Assembly: GCA_023614405.1 (NCBI GenBank)
Contig: CM042693.1
Location: 154,148,731-154,212,730, forward strand
DNA: 64,000 nt
From: Avena insularis
Taxonomy: Eukaryota; Streptophyta; Magnoliopsida; Poales; Poaceae
Direction of reading: 5' to 3'
Position 1 is the stretch's first letter; each line of letters opens with the position of its first letter. The translations under genes were made by a program, and so were the position numbers. Positions 23,008-33,634 of the stretch are shown piece after piece. The notes below the pieces were generated by a model. That model was not told where the DNA came from, searched no databases, and was given only the letters and a program-made list of their open reading frames with translations.

Positions 23008-24436
23008 CAGACGATGAATGAGTGCGACGCACACGCCGCCAACATGATCACGTACCGCACGCTCTACAACTCACTCGAAGGAGACTTTGACGGCTGCGAG
23101 CTTTGGCACGTTGGAAGAGAAAGCAACGAAGAAGCCGATAGACTCGCCAACATCGGCTCCACCTACGCACGGGTGCCACCAGGTCTGTTCCTCGAAAAAA
23201 TCTATGTGCCTTCTATCAAAAGGAAATTTCCCAAGGGATCACCCGAAGAAGCAGAGCACTCGGGGGTTGCGCTACCCGAAGGACAGGAAGGACCCGAAAA
23301 GCTCGACACAGAGGTCGCGGTGGTCAACCTGATGCAAGTCATGGCAATCGAGGAAACATGGACGCAACCGTACCTTCGGTACCTGATAAATAGGGAAATT
23401 CCCGATGACCCGACAGATGCCCGGCGCATATCTCGCCGATCCAAGGCCTTCAACATCATCAATGGAGAGTTGTACAAGTTTAGCATTTTGGGTGTACTCC
23501 AATGGTGCGTCACCATCGGCGATGGCAAAACCATCCTCCAAGACGTCCATGAGGGCATCTGCGGCCATCACACGGGCAGCCGCGCCCTCGTCACCAAAGC
23601 TCTACGAGCTAGTTTCTACTGTCCAACGGCCATGAATGATGCCAAGGACATCGTCCGAAGGTGCAACGGCTGCCAGAGGTTTGCAGATAAACCGTACGCA
23701 CCAGGATCGGAGCTCAGGCCCATACCCCTGGCCTGGCCCTTCGCTCAATGGGACCTTGACATGATCGGCAAACTGTCCAAGTCCTCGAAAGGAGGCCACG
23801 TCTACCTCCTGGTCGCAGTCAACAAATTCACCAAATGGATCGAAGCCATGCTCGTTACCAACCAAAAGGGTAAAACGGCCGTGAAGTTCTTCGAGTCCAT
23901 AGTCTACAGGTTCGGCTTGCCGCACAGCATCATCACGAACAACGGGTCGAACTTCATCTCCAAAGAATTCGAGGACTTCTGCGAAGGCCTCGGGATCAAC
24001 ATATCATATGCCTCCATGGCACATCCCAAACCAACGGGCAGGTCGAAAAGGCCAACGGCCTCGTAGGCGGCAGCATCAAGAAACGCCTACTCAGCCCACT
24101 CGAACGGCTCGCGGGAGCCTGGGCAGAAGAGCTACCCTCTGTCCTCTAGAGCTTGTGTACAACGCTAAACAACTCAACTGGCTAATCGCCCTTTTTCATG
24201 GTACATAGAGCCAAAGCCGTGTTACCTACAGAAGTACGCCATAAGGCCCCACGGGTTGTCGCCTACAGCAAAGCCGAATCGATGGCTGCACTCGAAGTTG
24301 TCGTCGACACACTCGACGAGGCACGCGACATCGATGTGGCTCGGCGGTCTACCAGCAGAGCCTACGCAACCATCACGGCCGTCGGCTGCACCCAAGGTCC
24401 TTCGTCGAAGGAGACCTCGTCTTACGACTCAAGCAA
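23008..24436 (+). pseudogene. Gypsy integrase of element D, N-terminal part
   Basis: Completes the second RNase H (GRESNEEADRLANIGS near 23,115). The integrase HHCC zinc finger follows (H in HEGICGHHTGSRALVTKA, C in IVRRCNGCQRFAD near 23,650). Core residues are D in QWDLDMIG (near 23,750) and IITNNGSNF near 23,930, where the usual second catalytic D of TDNG is N. The E of NGQVEKANG (near 24,040) is in a shifted frame. CACTA element G interrupts at 24,436 within a GDLVLRLKQ-type block; the C-terminus resumes at 27,485. Confidence 0.8.
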
Positions 24437-24555
24437 CACTACTAGGAAAACGATTATAGGTAGATTTTAATCCTATGGCGCATATAGGAAAAATGTTCCA
24501 CTAAAATTTATTCTGTGGCGCATATATCAAATTCTCCACAGAATTCTTGCAATTA

Positions 24556-24748
24556 TGTGGCGCATATAACTATATGCGCCACAGAAAGTGAGAATTCTGT
24601 GGTGCATATAGTCATATGCGCCATAGAATTTCTGTGGGCCTCACCCAGCACATAGGCATGCCAGAATTCTATGGCGCATATGGCTATATGCGCCACAGAA
24701 TGTCAAAATTCTGTGGCGCATATAGAATATGCGCCACAGAATTCCCAC
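24556..24748. repeat. Tandem hairpin repeats at the left end of CACTA element G
   Basis: Three successive inverted repeats, each with arms TGTGGCGCATAT / ATATGCGCCACA (allowing one change) and loops of 2-6 bases: 24,556-24,583, about 24,664-24,702 and 24,707-24,748. A single copy of the same hairpin is near the right end (27,355-27,386). These are the subterminal repeats of the element. Confidence 0.8.
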
Positions 24749-24839
24749 TTTCTGTAGCGCATATAGCTATACGCGCCACAGAATTTTGACATTCTGTGAA
24801 GCATTTGCCATATGCGCCACAGAATGTGCCAAACAGATC

Positions 24840-25500
24840 TTAATTTTTTTCATCCTACCTACCACCATCTGCCTTTGATCCCACCCCACCCGTATGTCAC
24901 CTACGCGCGCCTCTCTCTGGCCCGTGGACCCCGTAGTCGTCCATCCCTCGCGTCGGTCGCACGCCAAGCCGCCATGATCCCCACCACCTTGTTCCAGACC
25001 ACCCCTCCGCCGCCAGGCGCCGCTCACCAGCATCCCCTCCCCCTCTCGTTCGCTCCACCATTGCCGCTAGTCCCCTCATCTCCGCCGCGCCCTGACCTCT
25101 AGACCTACTGCCCGTCTTCCCCGCGACCTCCTTGCACCCCATGTCGTCCCGCTCTTCCCCGTCGACGCCGCCGTGATGCCCTGCCTCGGCTGCGGGATTA
25201 CCCTTGGCGTCGTCCACGTCTTCCTCTTCTGCTTCCGCTCCCGCAGGTGAAATAACTCTCCCGGCCCCACCACCTGCCTCGTCTCCTCTTTGCTTCTCGG
25301 CGACCCGCGCCTGTCTTGGTGCGTGCGCTGGTTCGGATCTCGCCTTGTCGGCAGCAGTGTGGGGGTTCTGCTACAAGGGAGGGAGGAAAATCTGGCTTGG
25401 CTTTACTTGTGCTCTGCGTGATAATCCTGGGGATCCAAAGAGAATATGCTGCTTTCATATTTGACTGTGGATTAGAACAAGTGAGTCATTCGACATTCAA
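24840..25500 (+). other. GC-rich genic-looking insert in CACTA element G
   Basis: A C-rich block (24,840-25,330) resembling the 5' UTR and first exon of a grass gene, with ATG-led frames on the + strand (for example 25,204-25,464). The sequence at about 25,246 (CCGCAGGTGAAATAA) resembles a splice-site context. I do not recognise any product. It is followed by AT-rich, intron-like DNA. Confidence 0.35.
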
Positions 25501-25963
25501 TCATGAGATGTAATACTACTCTCCATCATCTCTCCTTCCTTCGGGCATTACAGAGCAGGGGGAGGGAGAGGTAGCTCTGGGAGGTGAGTGGAGTGGAAGG
25601 GAGAAAATGAGGCAAAGGGGGAGAGCTGGTGTGCTAGTTTTCATTATAAACCAAGGTACAGTGTAGTTCGATCAGGAGAGATGGTGGGTGCTGTGGTGAA
25701 TTATTAGGCAAGATTGGTTTGGGTTTGGAGTTGGTTTGACTCATGGTTTAAGGGGTTGGCATAATTTTCTCCAAACAAGGGTTATGAAGGAAGTCCAAGA
25801 ATTTGCATTGGACAAGATGGGGACATGGTAATTGTGTGAAGGAGACGTCAAGATACTTCCATAGGATTTATTTGGGATTTATTGGATGCTTTTTGGTCCA
25901 CTTTATATCAACTATTCAAAAAGTGCAGAAATGGTTTAAAGAAGCTAAGTTGATATTTTTACA

Positions 25964-26257
25964 TTGGGAAAGGTGAGTTTTTTAGGTGAGAAGGTACTAA
26001 TCACCATATCACATGTTGGAGAATTTTATTGTAATTTATTGGGATGGGAAAGTATTTATAAAGAATTATTTCTTGTTTCTGCCATTTTAAGAGAAATGGC
26101 AAAAAGAAATAATAGAGCATCTCAAAAATATTTATTTTTGAGATGGAAAGATAGGATATTATATATAGGCATCAAATGTGCCTTCAGTTGGCAAGGTTAT
26201 TTGGATAAAAACACTTTCCTTTATAAAGAAGTTTTTGAGGATTTAACAAATAAATGA
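25964..26257 (+). other. Unassigned 97-codon ORF within CACTA element G
   Basis: AT-rich frame beginning MGKVSFLGEKVLITIS and ending VFEDLTNK. No motif or family is recognised, and its base composition is that of the surrounding intron-like DNA. It is kept only because it is the longest frame between the two genic-looking blocks. Confidence 0.15.
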
Positions 26258-26584
26258 ATTTAAATAGTTTTAGGTTCCAAAAAACTCTCTCGAGCCTCTC
26301 TCTGCATAGTACAGGAACTAATCAGTTTCTTATAGTTGAGTATGGGGCTTACTTGCTGGCACTGTCATGATGTAGTTTGTTCAGATAAGGAGATAATGAA
26401 ATAGCTTAAATATAAATGTGTAGATCTGCACATTTATACATCCAAGTTGCTTTATTAAAGTTATTAAGTTGTTTCACTTTTCAATCAAGTTGGTTACCAC
26501 CACTTGGTAAATTGTTTGTTCAGTTAACACTTGTGCTTAGGATCCATTATTTTTATGGTGAATTAATAGGTGGCAAAGGGATTT

Positions 26585-27120
26585 GATGCAACAGCCGGCT
26601 ACGCCGGAGAGGGAAGGAGTGATGACCCTGCTGGTGATCGCGGAGGTGATACCGGGCGAGGACAGAGGTTGTGCAGGGCGATTTTTCTGGAATATGACTT
26701 CCGAGGTGGTCCACGCGATGTAGCGGCCTCTTCATCAGCGAGCAGCTGCCTTGGAGGAGATCTCGGAGAGATGCAAGGTGCGGGGCTGGCCGCTTCTGAC
26801 TCAGAGGGACTCTGGTGGGCGACTGCTGCAGGCCCTAGCGGTGAGATCGGATGTCGTGGCGGAGATGCGTCAGGCTGCGTCAGCCGACTTGCCGTCGGTG
26901 GAACACTCGATGGTGTTGATGGTCAGGGACACCAGCACGTCGGAGCAGTGCCTGATGGCCATGGAGCAACAGAGCGTGGTCCACCTACTAGCTTCCACCC
27001 ATGCCCAGCGAGCGTCCCCGAGGTAGAGCAGAGTGGAGCTCGACTCGTTCCGTCTGCAATTCATTCAGGAGATAGAGGCTGCGGGGGCTCGTCTGGAGCA
27101 GTCGAATCTGCGTCAATCGT
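26585..27120 (+). pseudogene. Captured coding-like fragment in CACTA element G
   Basis: In one + strand frame the sequence reads almost continuously as protein from about 26,587 to a TGA at 27,118-27,120. It includes RAAALEEISERCKVRGWPLL, LLQALAVRSDVVAEMRQAAS, STSEQCLMAMEQQSVVHLL and, after a TAG at 27,023, RVELDSFRLQFIQEIEAAGA. It is helix-rich and charged, with no family I can name. Since the carrier is a non-autonomous CACTA, the simplest reading is the last exon of a captured gene or the tail of a lost element ORF. Confidence 0.4.
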
Positions 27121-27484
27121 GAATTTGTGCGATTGTGTGATTTCGAACTTGTACTCTCGCAAGACTTGTGTGTAACACTTGGACTCTCTATATTGATGTA
27201 TTTTGTCACTTTGTATGAATTTCATGAGTTTCTGGGTATTCCTGTGAGTTTTGTGCATTACTGTGATATATTGCTGTATTCTGGTATATTTCCTGTGTAT
27301 TCTGTGTATTTATGCTGTATTCTGGTATTGTTTTTTGAAATCCTGAGACAAAATTCCGTGGCGCATATGGCATATGCGCCACAGAATGTTGAATTTCAGT
27401 GGCGAGGATTTAGTGGCGACTCCCATATGCGCCACAGAATTCCAATTTGGTGCGCCACTGGTAGCGTTTTTCCTAGTAGTGCAA

Positions 27485-27637
27485 GAGCGGCTGAAAAAGC
27501 TCGAGTCACCCTGGGAAGGACCATATGTCGTCACTGAAGTCATCCCAGGTGGCGCCTACCGCCTCAAGCACGTGGAGTCTGGAGTCGCATACTCCAACCC
27601 ATGGAACGTCGCACAATTGCGACGCTTCTACCCCTAG
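27485..27637 (+). pseudogene. Gypsy integrase C-terminus of element D
   Basis: Resumes the frame broken by CACTA element G: ERLKKLESPWEGPYVVTEVI then GGAYRLKHVESGVAYSNPWN and RRFYP before the stop at 27,635. This GPY/F-like module (WEGPYVV) is the usual end of Tat/Retand integrase. Removing G and one CAA copy restores continuity with the block at 24,410-24,436. Confidence 0.8.
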
Positions 27638-27989
27638 CTATCCTCCTTTACTTTCAATAAGGCTACTCAGCCAAGGCTACTCAGCCGAACAATGTACCTC
27701 CTCATTATGATATGAATAAAGCTAAGTGTCTCACCTGAAAATCTATATTTTCCTCAACATTTCTCTATGTTACAACACACTCGGGGACTCCCCCTCACCT
27801 CACGACTTCGTCGACTGAGGATAACACATGTACACCTGAGTAGCTGATCACGTCAGGCTAACGAAAAGGGCATGCATACAACCAAGCACCACGTTCTAAT
27901 ACAATTAACCTTTATAACAAAGGGCACAACATGCCCACTCAAAGTATATACAAGTTTTACATCAATATTTTTTACAGGAGCTACCTATT

Positions 27990-30900
27990 CTAAAGGATCA
28001 CCTGCGCATGATGCTCATAGAGATCCACAACTTCCTCGGCATACTACCTAACAGCCGCGTAGTGTGGGCGCATGTCCCATAGGCCACCATCTGGCCGAGA
28101 AGGCGGCCCAGCTGCCACAGCCGCAAGGTTAACATCATGGCCATGCAACCGCACGAGGGGAAGGGCGGCCGTCACCCCTTCAACCAACTGGTGCCGCACC
28201 AACTCCCTGACGTGACGCACGTCTCAAAACTTCGCCAGCAAACCCCAGAGAGTCGACGGCGCTTCATCAAGGGGAAACATGACATGCAGAACTGACGCAA
28301 GAGAAGTCTTCACTTGCCTTAGCACTCGTGACACCTGATGAGCACGATCCTGCACAATCGCAAGGACCGTGGCCCGGTCATGGTCCATCCAGAAAAAGCC
28401 TCTGACTTCCATATCCTCCTGGGTCAAGCAGTTGATCCAAACTGCAACGTGCTCCTTCTCCTCCCTCGGAACAAGGTTGGCACCTACAACAACTACAGAG
28501 TAAGATGACTCGCAAACCAAACGCATCCAAAAACGAGCAGCAGCTCGGAGAAACTTACACTGCAGCTGCTCGGCCAACTGCCGCAGCTCCCCTATCAGAT
28601 ATTCCTCTCTGGCGATAGCTTGCTCCGCCTTCGATTTCCATACATCTGCATGGCCTCGGACGCCAAGTATCTCCTTCTCAAGACTGCGGACGCGGTCATG
28701 AAGAAAAACAAGTTGTGAGGCATCATCCAAAGATGGTCTTGGCTGCGAAGCAGACGAAGTATCAACAGGGTCCCCACCCGAAGGTCCCTAAATAAAAATA
28801 GACAAGAGTATGAACAACACATGACTGAGCAACAGCTCGAAGGATCATTTATATACAACAAAAGGCCACTGCATGGCACAGGGAAATTGTTCGTAAAATA
28901 TTACAACAAAAGAAGAAGACAGCTATCCTACAACTACAACGGCGAAGCCTAAGCAGCCGCATCCTGAGTGGCCTCGGAGCTAGAGTGCCTGCTCTTGACT
29001 TCCTCCTGCTGCTTCGCCGCATACTCCGCCAGAAGGTCAATGAACTTCGGCCCATAGCGCTTACAGCGAGAAGCGTAGAGAGCAAAGGATACCTCGGAAT
29101 CGTCGGGAGCCGTTGGCATCTGGGAGGTGACCTGATGAAGATCCAGCTTTGCCCCGGACGCCAGGGCCATTGCCAGGCCCATGGAAGCACCGATGCCCTT
29201 CTGCTTGCGCTTGTAGGCCGCAGGCGCATCCGCTGATAGTGCCTCTGCCAAAGAATCCACATCCTCAAGGGCAGCGCCCTTGGGAACGAGATCCTTGTAG
29301 AAGCGCCCGAGGATCTCCTATTCTCCTTGGCCTTGGCAAGGGATCCAACCGCAGTACCGCAGCGGTCTTTGACCGCCGTAGCAGCATCATCCAGAGCGCT
29401 ACTGTGCTCTAGGGCACTGCGATCGAACTCAATGCCCGCGGCATCTGGAGCAAAAGAAAGGTACAATAAGAATCGAATAAGGGCATGGAGACGCAGCAGC
29501 CGAAAAAACCAAAGAAAGGCACAAGCACTCACCAGAGATGGCCTTGGGAGCAGCCATCAGTTTTTCGGCCACCTCCTTCTCGCGCGCAGTCGCAACGGTA
29601 GCGAGCCGCTCCTCACGATCCGAAGCCTCTCGCTGTAGGCGCTCCTTGGCTGTTGTGGCATCAGCCAGCTCCTGCTGCAGGTGCTCCCTCGCCCCAATGG
29701 CATCCTCATCCTTCTTCTCCGCTCGCCCAAGGCTCTTTTTGAGAGCATCAAGCTCGTGGAGGGAAGTATTATTCTCATCTGCAAAAGCAACAAGAACATA
29801 CATGAGCTCCACAAGCTAACAAGCAGACAAAAAAGAATAGGATCAATTCATCATGTACCTTGAAGCTACCGCAGGCTGGCCTCCAGCGCCAGGTGTTGCT
29901 GCACAATCAGGTTTGCACCATGCATAAAGGGTTGCAAGAATAAACAAAAGTATTACAAAAGGGCTCGGGGGTTGCGCCCAAGAAACGAGCAAGACATCAA
30001 ACACATGAAAATGCTCGGGGGCTCCCCCCGAGACATGTAGAAAGGAAGCAAAATCAACACATCGTCCGAAAAATAAGGCTCGGGGGCTCCCCCTATAGCA
30101 AGAGAGAAAACAACTTACATGCTCATACGGAGACTCCGAAGGTCCCGGTGCAGTCTTCTGGGAGACGATCACTCGAGCCTCCCGTGGAGAGGGATTCGGA
30201 GCATCACCCCCAGAGATGGCCACCATCTGAGAGGGATGAGGCGTTATCTTTGACTCCCCTACAACCTCCTGAGTGGCATCGCTAAAAGAGCCCTCAAAGG
30301 AGTGGCTGCTAGGAACATACCAGTCAAAAGCAAGAAGACAAGAAAATAACAAATTGCATCCGAAGATACTTACGAGTCCATGTCGCTTAAGTCAAAAAAG
30401 GGCAGCGCCCTCTTCCCTTTCTTCTCTTCCTTCTTCCTCTTGGTCGGCGGCTGCGGCGCTACAGCTCACACAGGCATGACCAGGATAGGCGAGGAAGAAG
30501 AACCGTCACCTCCACTGTGGCGGACAAGGAACAGCGTATTCCTCGGCGTTGGTGGAGTTGAGGCATCCGAAGATTCGCTCGAGCTCTACGCCCGCTTTAA
30601 TTCTTTCGCCACGGGGCTTCTCGATCGGTGATCACGGCCGGCGGAAGCTCGGACTCGGAGTCCACAACCTCGTTGTCCGGCGCATTAGGAAACCGTTCGG
30701 GTAGGGGAGGCACCATGCCAGGCACCTTGAGCTCATGCACAATGAAGACATAAAATTTTAGAACAAATAATTACAAGGAAAAGCACTCGAAAAAGGCGCT
30801 ACGCGCACGTCACAAATCTACACATGTGGAACTGGTCGAGAGGCACTGAAAGGGGGCGTCTGCGATTTCCCCGGAATGTCCTCGTCTGACTTGCACTTCA

Positions 30901-31789
30901 GTAGTGGCCAAAGAACTCTGTCGAGGTCCCCCTTGGAGAGATCCTCAGCCGCAACTCTCATCGGGTCGTGGCTGCCAGAATAAAGGAATATCGGATGCGC
31001 CCTAGCCTGGAGTGGCTTCACCCGATGTTTGAGGAAGGTGCGGATGATATCCACACCGTTCACCTCCTTCTCCGGAACCACCTGGAGGGCCTCTACCCGA
31101 TGGTAGAGCTCCTCTATCTCCTCCACCTCGCCCTCCAGGATATGATTTTTCCAGGATCTCTTCTTCAAGATCTCCTGGGTGGAGTCGAAAGGGGCAAGGC
31201 CGAAGTTTTGCCCATCCACTTTGGAGTTGCGGATATAAAACCACTTTCTCTGCCAGTATTGGATAGACTGAGACATAGAGAAAGAGAAGAAAAGAACAGT
31301 AGATCAAAGAGAAATGATACAGCCTCTGATCAAATAAACTCCGTCGGAGCCGGATTGCCTCTTCACGGAATAGAGCTTCCGGAAGAGGCCAAAGTGTTGC
31401 TCGATACCGAGCCAGCACTTGCAAAAAGCAATGAAGTAGGCGATGTGGAGAAGATAATTGGGCGAAATATGGTGGATTTGGATGCCATAGAAGAACAACA
31501 ATCCACGAAGAAAATCGTGGACTGGGAGCGAAAGGCCGTGAAGGACAAAAGCAATAAACATCACCCGAAACCCTGCGGGTGGACGGGGAGTTACCTCATC
31601 ACCGGGGATCCTGACAGCGTCCTTGTCCTGCGGGATCAAACCCACCTCACGCAACTTGCATAGGTCGCCCTCGCGCGTCTCCGAGCGCCGCCACCCACCT
31701 TCGGTGACACGGGCAGCGGCGGTGCCCTTCTTGCCGCCAGCAGCACCACTGGTGCCCGCTCCGGTGGAGGCCTTCTTCGATTTCCCCAT
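27990..31789 (-). pseudogene. Antisense spliced ORF of element D (Transposase_28-type)
   Basis: Reads opposite to gag-pol. Exon 1 (31,789-31,340) starts MGKSKKASTGAGTSGAAGGK and carries the conserved plant gypsy block PRPPAGFRVMFIAFVLHGLS...FLRGLLFFYGIQ, as in PF04195 (Transposase_28). A 72 bp GT-AG intron (31,339-31,268) joins in phase to exon 2 (31,267 to about 30,836; SIQYWQRKWFYIRN). Likely later exons are about 30,745-30,374, 30,308-30,119, 29,898-29,859, 29,778-29,533 (coiled coil), 29,444-28,949, 28,787-28,559 (coiled coil) and 28,483-27,990. Most of the boundaries I located have GT or AG. Stops (TAG near 29,872; two or more after 28,230) and a frameshift near 29,315 break it. Function is unknown; such antisense ORFs are known in Tat-clade elements. 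Confidence 0.65.
29960..30095 (+). repeat. GCTCGGGGGYTSC short repeats
   Basis: Three copies of GCTCGGGGG followed by TTGCGCCC, CTCCCCCC or CTCCCCCT (29,964, 30,012 and 30,078), each within an intron of the antisense ORF. They resemble the element's polypurine-tract block (CGGGGGGCTAC, 33,095-33,105). Confidence 0.45.
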
Positions 31790-32277
31790 CGCGGCGCGTC
31801 GATGGCCGCGGTGTGTGCGCAAGAATGAGGAGAACGATCGGAGAACGTCCAGTGCGTGCAAGGAAAAGCTCAAGAAAATGGAAGCAGTAGAAAGCAAATG
31901 GCTAAGGTGAAAACAAACTACAGTTTTCCCCACAGTTATAACGACGAAGACGATGAACAGGGACTGTTCTTCTGGAAGCCCTAACGCCAGGACCAGATCC
32001 AACCGTCCACGTGTCAACACAGCAGCGAACCGTCGCTCGCACGTAGTCCACTACACACGGAAACCGAGGAGACGTCGTAATTCACGCCATGTCACGCATG
32101 ACCAGTCAACTCCAAGTCAGAAAGTGGGACCCACGTTCGTCCGGTCACGTCACCTCTGGTGCCGCAGACGGTTGAGGTCACCAATCGTCAGCACTGACGT
32201 CATCAAAATCACACTAGTAACGGTTAGAAATTTTCGGCTAACAGCTAAAAGTACTCACTCAAATCTACGATTCGAGC

Positions 32278-32560
32278 AACTACTCGGGGGCTACTCCTAT
32301 CAGGAGTGCTGGCCGCGCACCTGAGGCATGATCAAGGTACCACACCAACATCGATTCTTCGAGTCCTACGTCGAGTCTACGACTCCACTATGGACTCGGG
32401 GGCTACTCCCATAGGGAGGATTGATTCAAGAATCCGAAAAAATTATGTCCTACGGACCTGAAGCTAACAACGGCTGAATTAAAGTCTCTGCTAGAGTCTA
32501 CGACTCGAACAGACACTTGGGGGATACTCCCATAGGGAGCGTTGGCCGCGCACCCTATGA
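32278..32560 (+). repeat. Repeated CTCGGGGGCTACTCCCATAGGGAG units in element D
   Basis: Three imperfect units begin near 32,281, 32,396 and 32,516, each ACTCGGGGGCTACTCC followed by a TA(G/T)GGAG or CAGGAG inverted partner. Two of the three are followed by GTTGGCCGCGCACC-like sequence. The block copies the polypurine-tract motif ahead of the 3' LTR. No gene occupies 31,790-33,091 otherwise. Confidence 0.55.
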
Positions 32561-33091
32561 ATTCTTCGACTGCGATCCTTCAGATCCGAATGCAAAAACT
32601 TTTTGGCAACTTTGCCCCAACTAACGCTAAGTGAGTAACATCCTCCTTGGCCACCCGAAACACCTCCGCGGTGATAAAATTTTGGATGATGTGTCTGCGA
32701 CGCAAAGATAAAACCTACAGATACCATCTGATGGCTTAGTAACATACCTGACTGCGCTCTACTAGTAAAAATCCGTGCCAACAGGCGCGATGAAAATCCC
32801 GACGGACGCGTTGGGTACATCATTCGAAAACTACTGGGATTCGACTCCTATAAGACCTCAACGGCATGAGTCGAATTATGCCAGCATCTGTTCCGGGTTC
32901 GAGTCTAGGGACTCGAATCTGAAGAAGATCGTGTTGTTTTGTCCTAAGATAGTTAACTGACCCTGATCCGTCAAGAGAGTTAGGCACACGCATCAACAAT
33001 CCCTACACACTAAAATCATTCTTTTCTGAACAGAAACAGCTGCACTCGAAAGATTGAAGAGTCCTCAACTGAATCTGCGATTCGACTGAAC

Positions 33092-33105
33092 ACCCGGGGG
33101 GCTAC
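33092..33105 (+). promoter_or_regulatory. Polypurine tract of element D
   Basis: ACCCGGGGGGCTAC lies immediately upstream of the 3' LTR start, the usual plus-strand priming block in this clade (CTCGGGGGCTAC type). Confidence 0.6.
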
Positions 33106-33601
33106 TAACATGGTTATACCCTATGGGTACACGACATTAGCATACCTGGTCCAGCCCAAGGAAGGCCCACAAGAATATAAGCGACCCATGGAGATTTTCG
33201 GGTGGCCCAAGCCCATGACATCTTCGGATCCTTGGAGAACAAGACTAAAACAGATAGAATATTCAAAGGGGGCAAACCCTAAACTTGTAACCGACTCGAT
33301 ATGTGCCCGAGACCTGCCTGACTCTATATAAAGGCTAGGAGGGCATGGCGAGGAGCGCCAATCCTTTCCACCGCATACACACCTCCACGCCAGATTTCAT
33401 CTTCGCACCCCTGTAACCTTCGGTTCCGCCGTAATCAAGAGTAGACAAGCAGGTAGGGTTTTCCCTCTGGGAGCCTGAACCTGGGTAAATCTCGTGTCCC
33501 CTGGTTACTTGTCTGTTAACTGTTATGCGATCTCCAGCATCCCCATCTTCTCCAAAACCTAAGCTCATAACAATGGGCATTGATGAGATTAAACCTCGTC
33601 A
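33106..33601 (+). repeat. 3' LTR of element D
   Basis: Matches 17,702-18,199; the first bases are TA rather than TG (one transition). The TATATAAA box is at 33,325-33,332. It ends CCTCGTCA, then the ACTAG duplication. Confidence 0.9.
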
Positions 33602-33606
33602 ACTAG

Positions 33607-33634
33607 ATTATTGTCTCTAGTGCAAGTGGGAGAC
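33607..33634 (+). promoter_or_regulatory. Polypurine tract of element B
   Basis: ATTATTGTCTCTAGTGCAAG followed by TGGGAGAC directly precedes the 3' LTR: the canonical BARE/Angela 3' end (TAGTGCAAGTGGGAGAC). It resumes element B after D. Confidence 0.8.

Larger units (their letters stand above)
24437..27481. mobile_element. Element G: CACTA transposon, non-autonomous
   Basis: 3,045 bp with terminal inverted repeats CACTACTAGGAAAAC at the left end and GTTTTTCCTAGTAGTG at the right, flanked by the 3 bp duplication CAA (24,434-24,436 and 27,482-27,484). Both ends carry many copies of TATGCGCCACAGAAT in both orientations (24,474-24,830 and 27,355-27,460), the usual subterminal transposase-binding architecture. 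No CACTA transposase (TNP2-type) ORF is visible. The interior looks like acquired genic sequence. It lies in the integrase of element D. Confidence 0.9.
17702..33601 (+). mobile_element. Element D: Tat/Retand-type gypsy retrotransposon
   Basis: Flanked by a perfect ACTAG duplication (17,697-17,701 and 33,602-33,606) in the 3' untranslated part of element B. The LTRs are 498 bp (17,702-18,199) and 496 bp (33,106-33,601) and differ at several percent of sites. A TGGCGCC-type PBS follows the 5' LTR and a CCCGGGGGGCTAC polypurine tract precedes the 3' LTR. Gag, protease, RT, RNase H, a second RNase H and integrase run on the + strand. A spliced ORF of the Transposase_28 type runs on the opposite strand in the long 3' region. 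CACTA element G interrupts the integrase. Confidence 0.85.

Noticed and set aside
32280..32560. CRISPR-like spaced repeats.
   Set aside because: Only three imperfect units with unequal spacing in a plant retrotransposon; they are polypurine-tract-like motifs.
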